A stretch of DNA of 64,000 bases from Conchocele bisecta (taxonomy: Eukaryota > Mollusca > Bivalvia > Lucinida > Thyasiridae): NCBI GenBank assembly GCA_029237695.1, contig CM055274.1, positions 70,236,828 through 70,300,827 on the forward strand, written 5' to 3'. Below, one piece after another: positions 1 to 10,659 of the stretch. Below the pieces are notes generated by a model. That model was not told where the DNA came from, did not search any database, and saw only the letters and a program-made list of their open reading frames with translations. Position numbers and translations under genes: made by a program. Numbering within the stretch: the first letter of the stretch is position 1; each line of letters begins with the position of its first letter.

Positions 1-451
1 CAACTATGTGTCTACATGCATTATTTACAGTATACACCATCTTAGTATCCATGGTATCTACACAAATACTACAAATGGTTTCCTCAAATGGCCCAATACA
101 CACATTCTGTTTATAAACACAGACAGCAGTCAGAACACAGGCCACAGCGCGTGTATTATTGATTTAACTGGGGCAGATGTACCTTGCACACTACATGACG
201 TCAGTACTCGCGGGAGATCTACATGTACATGAATTATGTGTACAATTATAACGCAAATGAGTTTAAATACGAATGGGTTTGTCAACGTTTGACTGTTTGG
301 AGGTAGTTGAAGCAAAATGGCATAATGAGAAATGAATCATCGGCAGAATGAGAAATGAATCATCGACATTGAATGTGTAGATCGGCGACCGTGACCCATT
401 TCTCCAGTGCAGTTTCTCTGACCAATGGTAGTCCTTCTTACATGCGTGTGC
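1..451. other. No feature recognised
   Basis: AT-rich single-copy-looking sequence. The short reading frames here have no recognisable domain and no codon structure that persuades me. A near-duplicate phrase (GAATGAGAAATGAATCATCG at 326 and again about 20 bp on) is the only internal repetition seen. Confidence 0.5.
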
Positions 452-737
452 AGAATTGACAGAATTGAATTTTGTGACACAGAATTGAATTTTGTGGCAC
501 AAAAGTGAATTTTGTGACACAGAATTGAATTGAATTTTGTGACACAGAATTGAATTTTGTTACACTGAATTGAATTTTGTGGCACAAAAGTGAATTTTGT
601 GACACAGAATTCAGTGAATTCTGTGGCACAGAATTGAATTTTGTGACACAGAATTGAATTCTGTGGCACAAAAGTGAATTTTGTGACACAGAATTGAATT
701 TTGTGGCACAAAAATGAATTTTGTTGACAAAATTGAG
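452..737. repeat. 20-bp minisatellite, about 14 units
   Basis: Direct tandem array of units close to GAATTGAATTTTGTGACACA, alternating with a variant in which AAAAGTGAATTTTGTGGCAC replaces it. Units differ by a few substitutions. Because the period is not a multiple of three, the minus strand carries overlapping frames rich in the same words; these are by-products of the repeat and not genes. I see no terminal inverted repeats around it. Confidence 0.9.
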
Positions 738-907
738 CCATGTCCCACTTGGCGCCCCGTAGACAGTAGTCAAAAACACAATTATCCCCATTTTGTCCTG
801 GCAGATTTTAATCCTGGAAAGGTGACACGAACAGTTAAGATTAAAGTGCCTATAACTCTAATGCCCTAGTACGTCGAGACAGTTCCTGAGAAAATATGGT
901 TATCACG

Positions 908-1156
908 TATGTGGCTGTGACTGGAGGAATGGGGCTTATGGGTTTTGCGACCAGTGTATATCCAGATCAGCCTTTGCATCTGCACAGTCTGATCAGGATC
1001 TGCACTGCTCGCCATCCCATCAATGAGACACCCGCGGCCGCCATGCTTCAGACAAGCAATATAGATCGCTACCAGGCTACAGGAGTGTGCTATGTGATCA
1101 GGAGCTACACTAATCGCAAATGTCATAAGCCCCACGTCACCAGTCACTGTCACATA
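908..1156. mobile_element. Family A palindromic MITE
   Basis: The ends are inverted copies: TATGTGGCTGTGACTGG at the left is matched in reverse by CAGTCACTGTCACATA at the right. Inside are CTGATCAGGATCTGCACT and a reverse-orientation partner. The same modules recur at 32962-33064, 39691-39781, 43550-43772 and 56354-56460. The frames on both strands are shadows of the palindrome. Superfamily not assigned; no clear target duplication seen. Confidence 0.75.
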
Positions 1157-1220
1157 TAAACATGATAAAGGAGTTAGTGGAATAATGGGGCTAACTGCAT
1201 GAGGGAGTAGCAGAGCAGAC

Positions 1221-1528
1221 CAGTAGCCTATTTCATCAACATTGCAAAGTATACTTTAGTAGCAAAGTATACTTTGAGAGAGAAATTTTCAATTTTATGA
1301 TAAATTTATTAATTTTTATTATACTGAATTTATTACATTATCACAGCCAATTTGGCTGTGATAATGTAATAAATTCAGTATAATAATTCTGCATACTTTT
1401 AATCATGAAATATATGCATTTGTTAGTTCTATATGAAATCATGCATTTCAGGAAAAATAAATGTTACTCCCTCAAAGTATACATTGCTAGATAAGTATAC
1501 TTTGCAATGTTGATGAAATAGGCTACTG
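1221..1528. mobile_element. Family B palindromic MITE, copy 1
   Basis: 308-bp element with perfect terminal inverted repeats of at least 37 bp beginning CAGTAGCCTATTTCATCAAC. Each arm carries CAAAGTATACTTT twice. A central hairpin (ACATTATCACAGCCAA and its complement) lies near 1335-1382. The whole element can fold into one long hairpin. A second copy in the opposite orientation lies at 54770-55074. No open frame of note. Confidence 0.85.
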
Positions 1529-1632
1529 AAATCATGTTACCAATTTGGATTATGTGACAACTTTCGACATTATCATTTTATTTTTGTTTTCAAATCAGTT
1601 GCACATATACAACACGTGACATCCGTGTAACC

Positions 1633-1728
1633 TGATAGGATTTCATATATGTATATTGATAGGATTTCATATATGTATATTGATAGGATTTCATATATGT
1701 ATATTGATAGGATTTCATATATGTATAT
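1633..1728. repeat. 24-bp tandem repeat, four exact units
   Basis: Four consecutive identical copies of a 24-bp unit starting TGATAGGATTTCATATATG. Exact identity between the units suggests recent expansion. The unit length is a multiple of three, so both strands stay open through it; this does not indicate a gene. Confidence 0.93.
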
Positions 1729-1754
1729 TTTTGATACCAGAAATGGATACTCGA

Positions 1755-2223
1755 TTGGGACAAGGGACATTATGTAGGCACAAAATGTTCTTTATATCAG
1801 AGACATCATCTGAGACATTTTCTGGCAAAATAAACATTCAGTCATTATTATCCCACGTATTGATTATTATACATTTTGTATCAGACGTAAATTTCCAGAC
1901 TGATATCAGGGGCGATAACCGTGTTTGCTTAAACTTTTAACGGACATTGCTATTTATTATCTCCTATTTATTTTTTATGTGCAATGATCATACTTTATAA
2001 TCTGTCGAAACTATTATTTTTTCAGGAGACGCATTTAATTAGTATAAATATATAAAACTACCATGTCTCATTTGCATATGAAAACAGCCCGATACCACCG
2101 CGCGTCACTATCAGTAAAATAAATATTACTAAATGATTATGCATGTATATGTATAGCGGGAACTCATAATGTTTAGACTATAAAAACACATGCTGTGCCT
2201 ACTGAGTGGGCATGTATCTTTAA
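1755..2223 (-). mobile_element. Family C non-autonomous element, copy 1
   Basis: About 470 bp. It aligns along its length, in reverse orientation, with 7351-7866. Shared stretches include ATGTTCTTTATA near the left end, TTTGCATATGAAAA and CCTACTGAGTGGG at the right end. The ends form imperfect inverted repeats (GTAGGCACAAA and TGTGCCTACTGAGTGGG). No transposase is present. Boundaries are approximate. Confidence 0.75.
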
Positions 2224-2500
2224 GACGTATGCGAGTAACGTTGATCTGTGCCTATGCTGGACGCCAAGTGCGGACATTGTCTGAAATAATATTGAATTCT
2301 AGTGGAAAAAATTCTGAAAATGACCTAAGGTCCTTTTTCCCAGCTAGATTTAAATTTTAATATGTGAACATTTATAAAAGACCACTTTAGAAGTAATATG
2401 GAGATTGTGCATAATACCGCTATCTCGACAACAATGTAGATGTAGAAAGTGTCACCCTGAGTGGTGGATGGTGCTTGGAGATATTCTTCTCCTGGCATTA

Positions 2501-2574
2501 GCGACCAGTGCAGACCCAAATCAGCAAATCAGCCTGCGCTTCCGCGCAGCCTGATCAGGGCATGCACTGGTCGC
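2501..2574. mobile_element. Family A palindrome core
   Basis: Hairpin-forming sequence with GCGACCAGTGCA at the left and TGCACTGGTCGC at the right, and CAGCCTGCGC and GCGCAGCCTGATCAGG in the middle. It is the same core as 11498-11563 and part of 32962-33064. Probably a minimal or truncated family A copy. Confidence 0.7.
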
Positions 2575-2838
2575 CGTTGTGTAAACACATCTCATACTTC
2601 TAACACATGCGCTTCCAGACCGAAAAGTGATTTCCAGCCATCGACATATATAATATCCACCTTGAAACATTGTCATCGCCAGCTGAATAGTTGCGTGTAA
2701 AGGCAGGAGTTATCAGAACAGTTGTGATCAGTAAGCATGGTAACACGTATAATCACGTTGCCACTCGAAGTATAGCGGAATGGAGGTACAGTGTACATGT
2801 ATATTATGTGTGTGTGTCATGTTTACAGATGGTAATAC

Positions 2839-2954
2839 CAGTGGAATAAGGGGGCTAACTCGTTCATATCAGTGGAATAAGAGGGCTAACTCCTTCATAT
2901 CAGTGGAATAAGGGGGCTACTCCCTGAAGGAGTGAACCCCTTTCTTCCACTGAC
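2839..2954. repeat. 31-bp direct triplication with inverted end
   Basis: CAGTGGAATAAGRGGGCTAA begins at 2839, 2870 and 2901 with exact 31-bp spacing. It is followed at 2926-2953 by a reverse-orientation copy (GAAGGAGTGAACCCC then TTCTTCCACTG). A related phrase, AGTGGAATAATGGGGCTAAC, follows the family A element at about 1173. It looks like a TIR element whose left end was duplicated in tandem. Confidence 0.7.
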
Positions 2955-3044
2955 CCTTCATTTTCAAAGCCTCGGACCCAACCAAATAATAGTGAATATG
3001 ATCACCGTTTGCGTGAATCAGTACTGACTGTGTCTCTGAGCTGA

Positions 3045-3184
3045 GCATATAACCATTCTGAGACACGTGTGTGAGCTATGCGATCATGAACATGCACTGT
3101 CACCTGAGATAAATGACCAAGAAACCCATACAAATAAGATCACATATGTCTTCTTCGTATCCGGTTTATAGATGTTCCACTGTA
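3045..3184 (-). mobile_element. Family P pogo-like MITE, right-hand fragment
   Basis: Contains the family P internal segment (CTATGCGATCATGAAC, CACCTGAGATAAATGACCAAG) and one terminus ending TTCCACTGTA, but no matching left terminus. It aligns with the right part of the copies at 9150-9349 and 33749-33891. A truncated copy. Confidence 0.7.
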
Positions 3185-3722
3185 TAGTACTAAGCGGATC
3201 GCAATCGTCCGTATGTAATCTCTCAGCCAAAGGTGCATGTTATACAGTTATGTAGTGTAATGGAATTCCCGTAGCAATGAATGTCTGGCTTAGCTATGAC
3301 AACACAACAACAAAGCGGTGGTTTATGCTTAATTTGTGTGGAAGTAATTAAGACATGCGAATCTTTTTAGACGGCTCGAGTCGAAACGGAATTCGATGCG
3401 GAAGAAAAAGTAATTTAAATGATTTCAATCTAGAATTGGAAGGTAGTGGCATCGAATTAATCGGACTGTTAATTTCATGATTAACTGTTGTCTATTTGAT
3501 CTGCCGTTTGATGTATTCATTCGCGTGCTACCAAATAACCCGAGGTCGGGCACCCTTAAAACCTAAGTACTTTGAATGTTGATAAAGGCAGGGCTAAAGG
3601 TAAGTAATGTGTAATGATAATACCCACACTTGCGTAACACTCAAGTCTTGCGTTGCTGATATTCCACATTTACTGTAGTAGGAGGGGAATGCGTTATGAA
3701 ATGAACCCACGCCGCCTGAGTC
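3185..3722. other. No feature recognised
   Basis: Nothing identifiable: no long frame, tandem repeat or hairpin that I can support. Confidence 0.4.
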
Positions 3723-4080
3723 AAGGTGTATGATCACGTGGTAGTAACAACAACAATAAGTACTGAAACTTCCAGAATCCATCCGATTCAAAGTACGTAT
3801 TCTTTTATATTGTCCTTATTACGTAACCGATTTCGATGAAATATGGCGCATACTGTTAAGCTGCATTTGTTGGTCTCTGTACTTTTGCCCAAACTTCTGT
3901 CGCATTTGCGAAGAATCGATTTCCGTGTCGGTAGACACGGAAATCGATTCTTCGCAAAAACGACATAAGTCTGTGCCGAACTCCCTGGACGACCAAATGC
4001 AGCTCATGAAGACGCGTTTGCTGTGCCATAGTTTATCAAAATCCTGTTGTTGTTGTTATAACCACGTGATCATGCACCTT
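3723..4080. mobile_element. Family D hairpin MITE, copy 1
   Basis: Near-palindromic 358-bp element. The ends read GGTGTATGATCACGTGGT and ACCACGTGATCATGCACC. Sub-terminal repeats of AACAACAACAA and TTGTTGTTGTT also oppose each other. At the centre (about 3908-3956) GAAGAATCGATTTCCGTGTC faces its complement across a few bases. Other copies: 33157-33488 and 38361-38777. Short frames on both strands are palindrome shadows. Confidence 0.85.
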
Positions 4081-4178
4081 ATGAGTGGAATGCGAACGCT
4101 ACCAACCATGTTGGTATTAAAGCCAGCAGGCAGTACAAATGTTCGATTATCCTACCATGGCCGTAATACTACCACACA

Positions 4179-4253
4179 CACAATGGAACTTCTCAAAACC
4201 GGACAACCTGGATAGTTCACATGCTATTCTGAGTAGAGAAGTTCCACTGTACC
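4179..4253. mobile_element. Family P terminal hairpin
   Basis: ATGGAACTTCTCAAAACCGG at the left is opposed by AGTAGAGAAGTTCCACTGTA at the right. It resembles the hairpin unit found at one end of several other family P copies. No internal segment or second terminus was found next to it. Confidence 0.6.
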
Positions 4254-4405
4254 AACCCGATCAATACCAACCTCGCTTGACCACAACAAATGCAATGTAT
4301 CAAGAACAGAGACTATGAATCCATAAATAGCAACATTGCTGGAGGTCTATATTGATACCAGTGTTGCTGTTGCTCTCGTCAATTTGGAGCATGTTCAAAA
4401 ATAAT

Positions 4406-4497
4406 AGTTGCGAACAGTAACTCTTGTAATCTACCCCGTTCCGTCCGTAGCTATGGACGGTACAGGAGTAGATTGCAAGAGTTACTGTTCGCAACTA
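4406..4497. mobile_element. Family F minimal hairpin
   Basis: AGTTGCGAACAGTAACTC at the left and its complement ending GTTCGCAACT at the right, with CCGTCCGTAGC and GGACGGTAC facing each other in the middle. These are the terminal sequences of the larger family F elements at 20539-22802, joined with almost no internal sequence, so this is an extreme deletion derivative. Confidence 0.8.
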
Positions 4498-4817
4498 GAT
4501 TAAGATACGAAAATGACCGGGCCGGTTTTCTCAGCGAACAGTCCATTTATTTATGATCAACAATATGATAGATAGGCCCGAGTCTCACATCATAATTGTA
4601 CACAGCTATACAATAAGGCACGTTATCGTATACAGATGTTTACCCAAACTGATCCAGAAAATATACGATATTCTTGAAAATTCATACTGATAGTTGTCGA
4701 AATATTCATGGTTGCATACTTTAATTAAAAATAACTATTTTTCGCCAAATAATCGATGGTAAATTCGGAAATTTCATGAAAATATTCAATAAAATCTTCC
4801 CCATGCGATAGTGTACG

Positions 4818-4881
4818 GTATCTCATGGCCGAGTGGCACGCCGTTTTCGCGGCTGCGACCTGGGAATACGAGGGAGATATA
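4818..4881 (+). pseudogene. Degenerate tRNA-like sequence
   Basis: TATCTC and GAGATA could pair as an acceptor stem. TGGCCGAGTGG resembles an A box. The B-box position has TGGGAATACGAGG, which is a poor match. No SINE body was recognised after it. It may be a decayed tRNA-derived repeat or chance. Confidence 0.2.
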
Positions 4882-5038
4882 CGTTAATACGTACGGTGCC
4901 AGGACCTCGGCTTCTTGATTGATATATACATCGCCAGCTTGGATAAATGGGCCTAATTGTGGATATAATCAGCGTAGAGTCTGTGTGTACACTTATCAGA
5001 CTGTGGGTACTCCGTGCTAATGTTAGGAATCAGGAAAT

Positions 5039-5210
5039 TTAATTGGCCGAGGCTGAGCAATGTTCAGTCTCGGCCAATCAAACAGCCTGATTTCGATTAC
5101 GAAGTATTCCAGTCCAAAGCATGAGCCGTGTACTCACTTCACATGATCGAAAATGATGACGTTTGATTGGTTGAGGTTGAGCTGTACTCAATCTCGGCCA
5201 ATCAGATTGC
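5039..5210. repeat. Two related foldback hairpins
   Basis: The first hairpin (5041-5082) has AATTGGCCGAGGCTGAGC facing its complement. The second (about 5163-5206) has the diverged version GATTGGTTGAGGTTGAGC. CCTGATTTNGANTACGA follows each. A third member lies at 53322-53400, and the middle of family E (57843-58056) has a similar pair. Confidence 0.65.
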
Positions 5211-5350
5211 CTGATTTTGAGTACGACATTGGAGTACTTTCTCTGAATGGTTTATAAGTACATGTACACATGGAAACTTTAGTTTTACTTTGCTGCGCTC
5301 CTCCGAAATGTTATTTGAATCTGCGCTCGTGGTAAATAATGTCTCACATA

Positions 5351-5600
5351 TGAGACACGCCATGTGAGTTTGTACCTTCGGACATCTGCGTAATCTCATG
5401 AAATACGTTTAAAAATTTACAATATATTGCGTAAATGGCTTTAAAAGATGACAACATTTTCAGAGTACATGCGCATGCGCATGTACTCTGAAAACTTTGT
5501 CAACTTTTGACGCCGTTTACGGAAAATATTGTAATTTTTGTAAACGTATTTAATGAAATTACGCAAATGTCCGAAGGTACAAACTCACATGGCGTGTCTC
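5351..5600. mobile_element. 250-bp palindromic element
   Basis: Starts GAGACACGCCATGTGAGTTT and ends with the complement. The arms also share TACCTTCGGACAT and AATTACGCAAATGTCC. The centre is an exact hairpin around CATGCGCATGCGCATG (about 5467-5482). Flanks look different on each side, so this is an inserted palindromic MITE. A diverged half-copy is at 47983-48092. Confidence 0.8.
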
Positions 5601-6014
5601 AATTATTTGACCGGTATATTTAAAACGAGGACAGGTTTACGCTGCAAACCCTGGTTTGTGAAAGTAATGTCATTGCGATCTCGATTAGTAGCTTCTCTTG
5701 AAACACTTTCTCAAACTTGGATTTGATGCACAAAGTCAGCTTCGTCAGTTCAAACTACGAACCCGCGGTAGCGCCTACCCACCCTCCAGTGGGAAGGGTT
5801 TATCTAACAGCTGATTAAGTGTATGGAAACATTACCGTATATACCACAACTGCTGCAGCCAGCAATAGAGATTTGTTTCCAATTATGTAAATCTCAGCAC
5901 TTTAAGGGAGAAAGAAGAATACTTTTTCGCAATATTTAGTATCAAAGATATTGCCTAATTGCATGTGGCGGCTATATAGCTGTAGTTACATTTTTGAAAC
6001 CCTTTCAATGCTAG
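5601..6014. other. No feature recognised
   Basis: Low-complexity AT-rich stretches and a short GC-rich patch near 5760-5800; nothing assignable. Confidence 0.35.
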
Positions 6015-6760
6015 AAACAAAAATTGTCGTCTGCTAGTTTTAAATGTTCTTTTAAAACATGTTTGAGAACACAGTAGAATCATTTCCCTTGAAGAAAATA
6101 ATACTTTACTACCAAAAAATGTTTATATAAACAATAAATAAATATACATATATGGTACATGTACGTGTCACATGCTGCTTTTTTTTCAGAACATGTTTTT
6201 GCAACACAATAACATCGTCTCCATTAGAGACAATTATACTTTGCAATCAAGATGGGTTTTAGAAACTAAATATATATATCTGATATCATTATACAGCTGG
6301 TTTTAAATAGTATTCTCTTTTTTTTCTCAAAAGAACATCAGTTGGCAGCAAAATAGAATCATCTCAATTGGAGACAATATAATCGTCTCCATTGGAGACG
6401 ATTCTACATGTATTTCGCTAACAAAATATTTTTATGAAGTTAAATATCTAATGTCGTCTGCTGGTTTTAAATATGATTCTTTTGTTGCTTTTTTTTTGCT
6501 TTTTTTTCTCTCAAAAAATGTTGGCAACACACTAGCGTCATCTCATTTGGAACAAAATTTACTTCACTACCAAACTATGACATCGTATGTTGGTGAATCT
6601 TAATTATAAAGGAAATGTAAAATCAGCAGACAACATATTTATTTTTTATTTTATTTCCCTACTGAAGTATGTATTGGCAGCTAGTAGAATGATCTCCTGA
6701 GACGATTCTAATGTGCAGTCTAAGTATATTTTGGAGAAAATAAAGAACTGCACATTAATA
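6015..6760. repeat. Degenerate family I-related cluster
   Basis: Several decayed copies of the family I MITE. TTGTCGTCTGCTRGTTTTAAAT occurs near 6028 and 6452, CAGCAGACAACAT near 6619, and central hairpins such as CGTCTCCATTGGAGACG near 6384-6400. Much more diverged than the copies at 40052, 45367 and 58396, so probably older insertions in overlapping orientations. Confidence 0.5.
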
Positions 6761-7350
6761 AATTGTAGATGTGAAAAAGTTGTGCAACATGTACTAGTGT
6801 CTAGTATGTATGTAAAGTGTTATTTGTATTGTCTTACAGTTGCATATACACGCTCAGCATTGGTATGTTGTTGATACAACCACCTGACTGGGGGTCAGAG
6901 GTTACAAACAGCAGAGATATAAATAGCCTATATATATCTCTGCAAACAGTTTGAATTTTGAATTGTTTATATTAAATACTGCTTTTTCTAGATTTTTGTT
7001 TCTGCAAATATATTGCTCTATAAATGCACTATATGAATATCAACTTAGAATATAAATTTAATATTTTTCTAACAATTAGTTTTTTAATAATCACTGATAA
7101 TACAACTGAGAAAGACAACAAGTCAAAAGTATTGCGGTTTTGAAATAGCTCCGCCCACACCTATTTATAGACCTGCCTGGCCTTTAAGTATTTACTACGG
7201 CAATACCTCATACCTGTGTTTGATGCGTTGTAGGAACTTTAAATGTAAAACAGTTTAAAAACAAAATAATTGCGTGTTTAAAAGTGAAAATAAGCCAAAT
7301 GATTGCGCAGCGTGTCTCAATTTAAAAAAAGAAAAAAGTTTGCGTTAACT
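6761..7350. other. No feature recognised
   Basis: AT-rich sequence with no supported feature. A small inverted pair, GCAGAGATATAAATAG and CTATATATATCTCTGC, sits near 6910-6943. Confidence 0.4.
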
Positions 7351-7866
7351 TTTGAGGTACTACATGCCCAGTCAGTAGGCACAAACTGTTCTTTATAGGA
7401 ATTAAATAAGTGTATAATTCCACCAGTTCTAAAAATTACGAGTGCCCGCTATACAGATATAATCATTTAGTAATAGTTATCTTACTGATAGTGACTCGCG
7501 GTGGTATCAGGCTATTTTCATATGCAAATGAGTCATTCTATTTTTTAATTATTTATACTAATTAAATTAGTCACCTGAAAAAATAATATTTTCGACAAAT
7601 TATAAAGTATGATCATTGCACATCAAAAAATACATACAGAGAACAAATAGTAATGTACGTTAAAATGGAAACACGATCACAAAGGAAACACGGTTATCGT
7701 CCCTGATAGCAGTGTGGAAATGTACGTCTGATATAAAATGTATAATAATGCCAATCCATACGTGGGGTAAAGGTGAACGAATGTATACTTCGCCAGAAAA
7801 TGTCCCGGATGGTGTCTCTGATATAAAGAAAAGTGTGTGCCTACTGAGTGGGAGTGTACCTTTAAA
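7351..7866 (+). mobile_element. Family C non-autonomous element, copy 2
   Basis: Inverted relative to the copy at 1755-2223 and collinear with it. Ends read GAGGTACTACATGCCCAGTC at the left and GCCTACTGAGTGGGAG at the right. Internal landmarks are CTTACTGATAGTGACTCGCG, TTCATATGCAAATGA and GGTTATCGTCCCTGATA. No transposase frame. The two copies differ by many substitutions and small indels, so neither is very recent. Confidence 0.78.
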
Positions 7867-7963
7867 GGAAGAAACAATTGTTTGTTTACGTTATGTACAG
7901 TGAGTTGTTACATTTAACTTCCTACATACGAGTACATACAGGTCTGGCAAACTGTCAGCATCG

Positions 7964-8204
7964 GGGGCCGTTTCACTAAACTTCGTACGACTAAAATGTT
8001 CGTAAGTGAAAAATTATGATTGTCTGTGAATTTCACATTGCCAATGTGTTCTTGTAAAAATTATTGGATTTACATTTATTGAACATAGGCTGCATATGCA
8101 GCCTATGTTCAATAAATGTAAACCCATTAATTGAAATTACCAGACTATCCTAAATCTGCACTTACGAACATTTTAGTCGTAAGATGTTTAGTGAAACGGC
8201 CCCC
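7964..8204. mobile_element. Family G MITE, copy 1
   Basis: Long terminal inverted repeats GTTTCACTAAACTTCGTACG and TTTAGTGAAACGGCCCC. GCATATGCAGCCTATG sits at the centre of an internal hairpin, with CATTTATTGAACATAGG on both sides in opposite orientation. Seven members of this family occur in the window. Target duplication not clear. Confidence 0.88.
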
Positions 8205-8313
8205 TGGTTATTCAATATATTTTGTTTCTATTACGGAAGCTTTGATATCTCCAACCTTAGTCAGTGGATAAATAACAAAATAAAAGACAAAAACACCGCA
8301 AATATGCGACCCT

Positions 8314-8501
8314 GGGGCCCGTTTCACTAAACTTCGTACGACTAAACTGTTCGTAATTGCAAATTTAGGATCGTCTAGAAATTTAAATTTAAATTTAAAT
8401 ACTTGTTTACAAGAAAACAGTGTTAATGTGAAATTTACAGACAATCTTAATTTTGCACTTACGAACATTTTAGTCGTTCGAAGTTTAGTGAAACGGGCCC
8501 C
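8314..8501. mobile_element. Family G MITE, copy 2
   Basis: 188 bp with ends GGGGCCCGTTTCACTAAAC and GTTTAGTGAAACGGGCCCC, which are perfect complements. It is shorter than copy 1 because the central hairpin is missing and replaced by AAATTTAAATTTAAAT. It lies only 110 bp from copy 1. Confidence 0.88.
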
Positions 8502-8632
8502 AGCAGGCTATTGATTTGGGTCACCATTGGTAGCAACGGCCCAAAATCCCATTTGTGCTAGCCAATGACCCACAGAGCTGGTAACAAGCGTTGCATTGGT
8601 ATGATACACACTGATAACACATTGTCATATCA

Positions 8633-8728
8633 TGCATAAATGGAAACTCATCAATTGACATTTCAAGACGATCCTAATTTTGCACTTACGAACATTTTAG
8701 TCGTACGAAGTTTAGTGAAACGGCCCCC
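8633..8728. mobile_element. Family G MITE, right half
   Basis: Only the right arm is present (AAACTCATCAATTGACATTT, GCACTTACGAACATTTTAGT, then GTGAAACGGCCCCC). The left terminus is missing. Third family G fragment within 800 bp. Confidence 0.8.
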
Positions 8729-9149
8729 AGCTGTATTGACGTAACTGTATAGCTAGATCTACGAAGGCCTGTGATATACAGCATCCTCCGTATAATAGAA
8801 TTTGTCTCGGTAATTGAAACTGAGCATTTTGCTGGAAGCCCACGGGACCTAGCGCCCATTACAGTTTCCAATACGCGTTATCTCGGATGGTCTATATCGA
8901 CGATATAGCCGTGTAGAACAATAGGGGGTCTACACAGCCTGTCTAGAGACAATACATGGAGACCTACTTACATCCAAACATCAAGCTTTTTCATCCTTAA
9001 CTGTCTTTATTTGACATCCCACAACCGTTTATACATCAATTAACAGTGCGGCTTTTGTTATATTGAAAAGAGTTCTTTATTATAGGGTGACCCCTATTCA
9101 ACGGGCCAGTCATGTTTGACGTATGATGCATTCTATCGAACAAGCAGTA
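8729..9149. other. No feature recognised
   Basis: Nothing identifiable apart from short inverted words such as TATATCGACGATATA near 8893. Confidence 0.35.
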
Positions 9150-9349
9150 CAGTGAAACCTCTCTAAACCGGACACCCTGTCCGACTTAGAGAGGCTTCAC
9201 TGTAAATCAGGTATTTTATAATTCTGAGCCATGGTTGTGTGCTATGCGATCACGAACAGACATTATCACCGGAGATGAATGATCAGGAAACGCATCAAAC
9301 ATAAGATCACATGTGTTTTCACGGTGTCCGGTTTAGAGAGGATCCACTG
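9150..9349. mobile_element. Family P pogo-like MITE with end hairpin
   Basis: Flanked by TA on both sides. The left terminus, CAGTGAAACCTCTCTAAACC, is immediately followed by its own inverted partner ending at about 9202. An internal segment shared with 33749-33891 comes next, then the right terminus GTCCGGTTTAGAGAGGATCC ending ACTG. Terminal CAGT, TA target and the sequence type match the pogo branch of Tc1/mariner elements. No transposase. Confidence 0.82.
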
Positions 9350-9935
9350 TATTTCCCAATCCATGTCCCTTATGCCAGGCACCAGGCAGCATGGCGATTG
9401 GTACCTTGGCAACTTATAGGTTGTCTCCCTACCATAATGCATCAACACTTGGCTTCCATGTCCCTCTATTATAAACGTCATTGAACACATCATTGGCATA
9501 CTATCATACATAGTGCAATATTTTAAATTTAATTATACATGCCGTGTTATTATACGTTTTCGGTGGCTGACAGCTATCAACATACACTAAAGCATTGGGG
9601 AACAATACTTTATATAAGTTATATTTTACAGCATTATAATATTATTGGTGGACTGACGTTGTGTAAGGACAGAACGTGGTTCTCCTACCAGTACGTATTG
9701 TGAGCTGATGGCGAAGTTAAGAACCTTAAATTTCGATCATTTTTTCTACGCCGCGTTCAAATGAAAATTAAGAATGCTTAATGTTCGTCTCTACGTGACC
9801 GTGGCGTAGAAATGACGTAACGGCATCTAAGGCATGTATCTATCAGACGAATAAGCCCTAGTGTATGCACAGTGAGCAAACCAAGCCTATTATTGTCATG
9901 TCACATAAGAAGGCTTGTCACTATGTAAGTGAGCT
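9350..9935. other. No feature recognised
   Basis: No repeat, hairpin or convincing frame found. Confidence 0.4.
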
Positions 9936-10165
9936 TAGTGGTCGTCCACAGCACCGAGGGGCAATATGTTGTGACTGTTCCCCGAATGACCACGAAATAA
10001 CTGTTTTGTTACTCAACCTGCAAACTGTGTATGCGACACAATGAACGTAAATGTGGCGTGGAGCGCATCGAGTGACCGATCTACGTTGAATTTTATGTAA
10101 ACAATCATGCTTTTCATAGTTTTGACTATTGACCGGCAACGCGAAACTATTGACTATTGATTATT
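9936..10165 (+). repeat. Dispersed repeat, shared with 29.8-30.2 kb
   Basis: GTCCACAGCACCGAGGGG, GACTGTTCCCCGAATGACCA and ACAATGAACGT recur at 29883-30165 in the same orientation, and part of it at 29795-29856 in the opposite orientation. CCACAGCACCGAGG may be a terminal repeat of an unnamed element. Confidence 0.6.
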
Positions 10166-10447
10166 TCCCAGGCACGTCGAAACCCAGAAAATTAATAAAA
10201 ACTATAGAATATCAACTTATACAGGGAGTTGGGTAATAACACTATCTACCAGATACCGTCACAAGGGACCTAACTCTGGCAAGTGTTAACTAACCACACG
10301 TACATGTACGTGTCTGTAATCGAGAAATGGGAAACCAGCGCGGTTGTAACCGCAGATATTTCCAAGAATCGTATTAGATAGTTGCAAGCAGAAAGAAAAC
10401 AGGACGGTCAATATTTCTCCATGAAGATTTGTTACATTTCAAAAGTA

Positions 10448-10659
10448 CAGTGGAACCTCTCTAAACCGGACACCCTGGGAAGTCCCCAGGGTGTCCAGTT
10501 TAGAGAGGTTCCACTGTAAAACCGACAACTACTCCAAGACACGCGTGGGTGTTTTGCGATCACGAACAAACATACTCAACTGAGATGAATGACAATGAAC
10601 CTGTTTTCAATTAAGTAGAAATAACTGTTATACGTGTCCGTTTTAGAGGGGTTCGACTG
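10448..10659. mobile_element. Family P pogo-like MITE with end hairpin
   Basis: Same build as 9150-9349. The hairpin 10448-10516 starts CAGTGGAACCTCTCTAAACC and has CCCTGGG and CCCAGGG near its middle. Then comes the internal segment with GCGATCACGAAC and GAGATGAATGAC, then a right terminus ending GGTTCGACTG. TA flanks both ends. Confidence 0.82.

Noticed and set aside
866..1159. 95- and 87-codon frames on opposite strands with phrases such as SADPDQTVQM
   Set aside because: They lie in the family A palindrome and are mirror shadows of each other. The same peptide words appear wherever the palindrome does.
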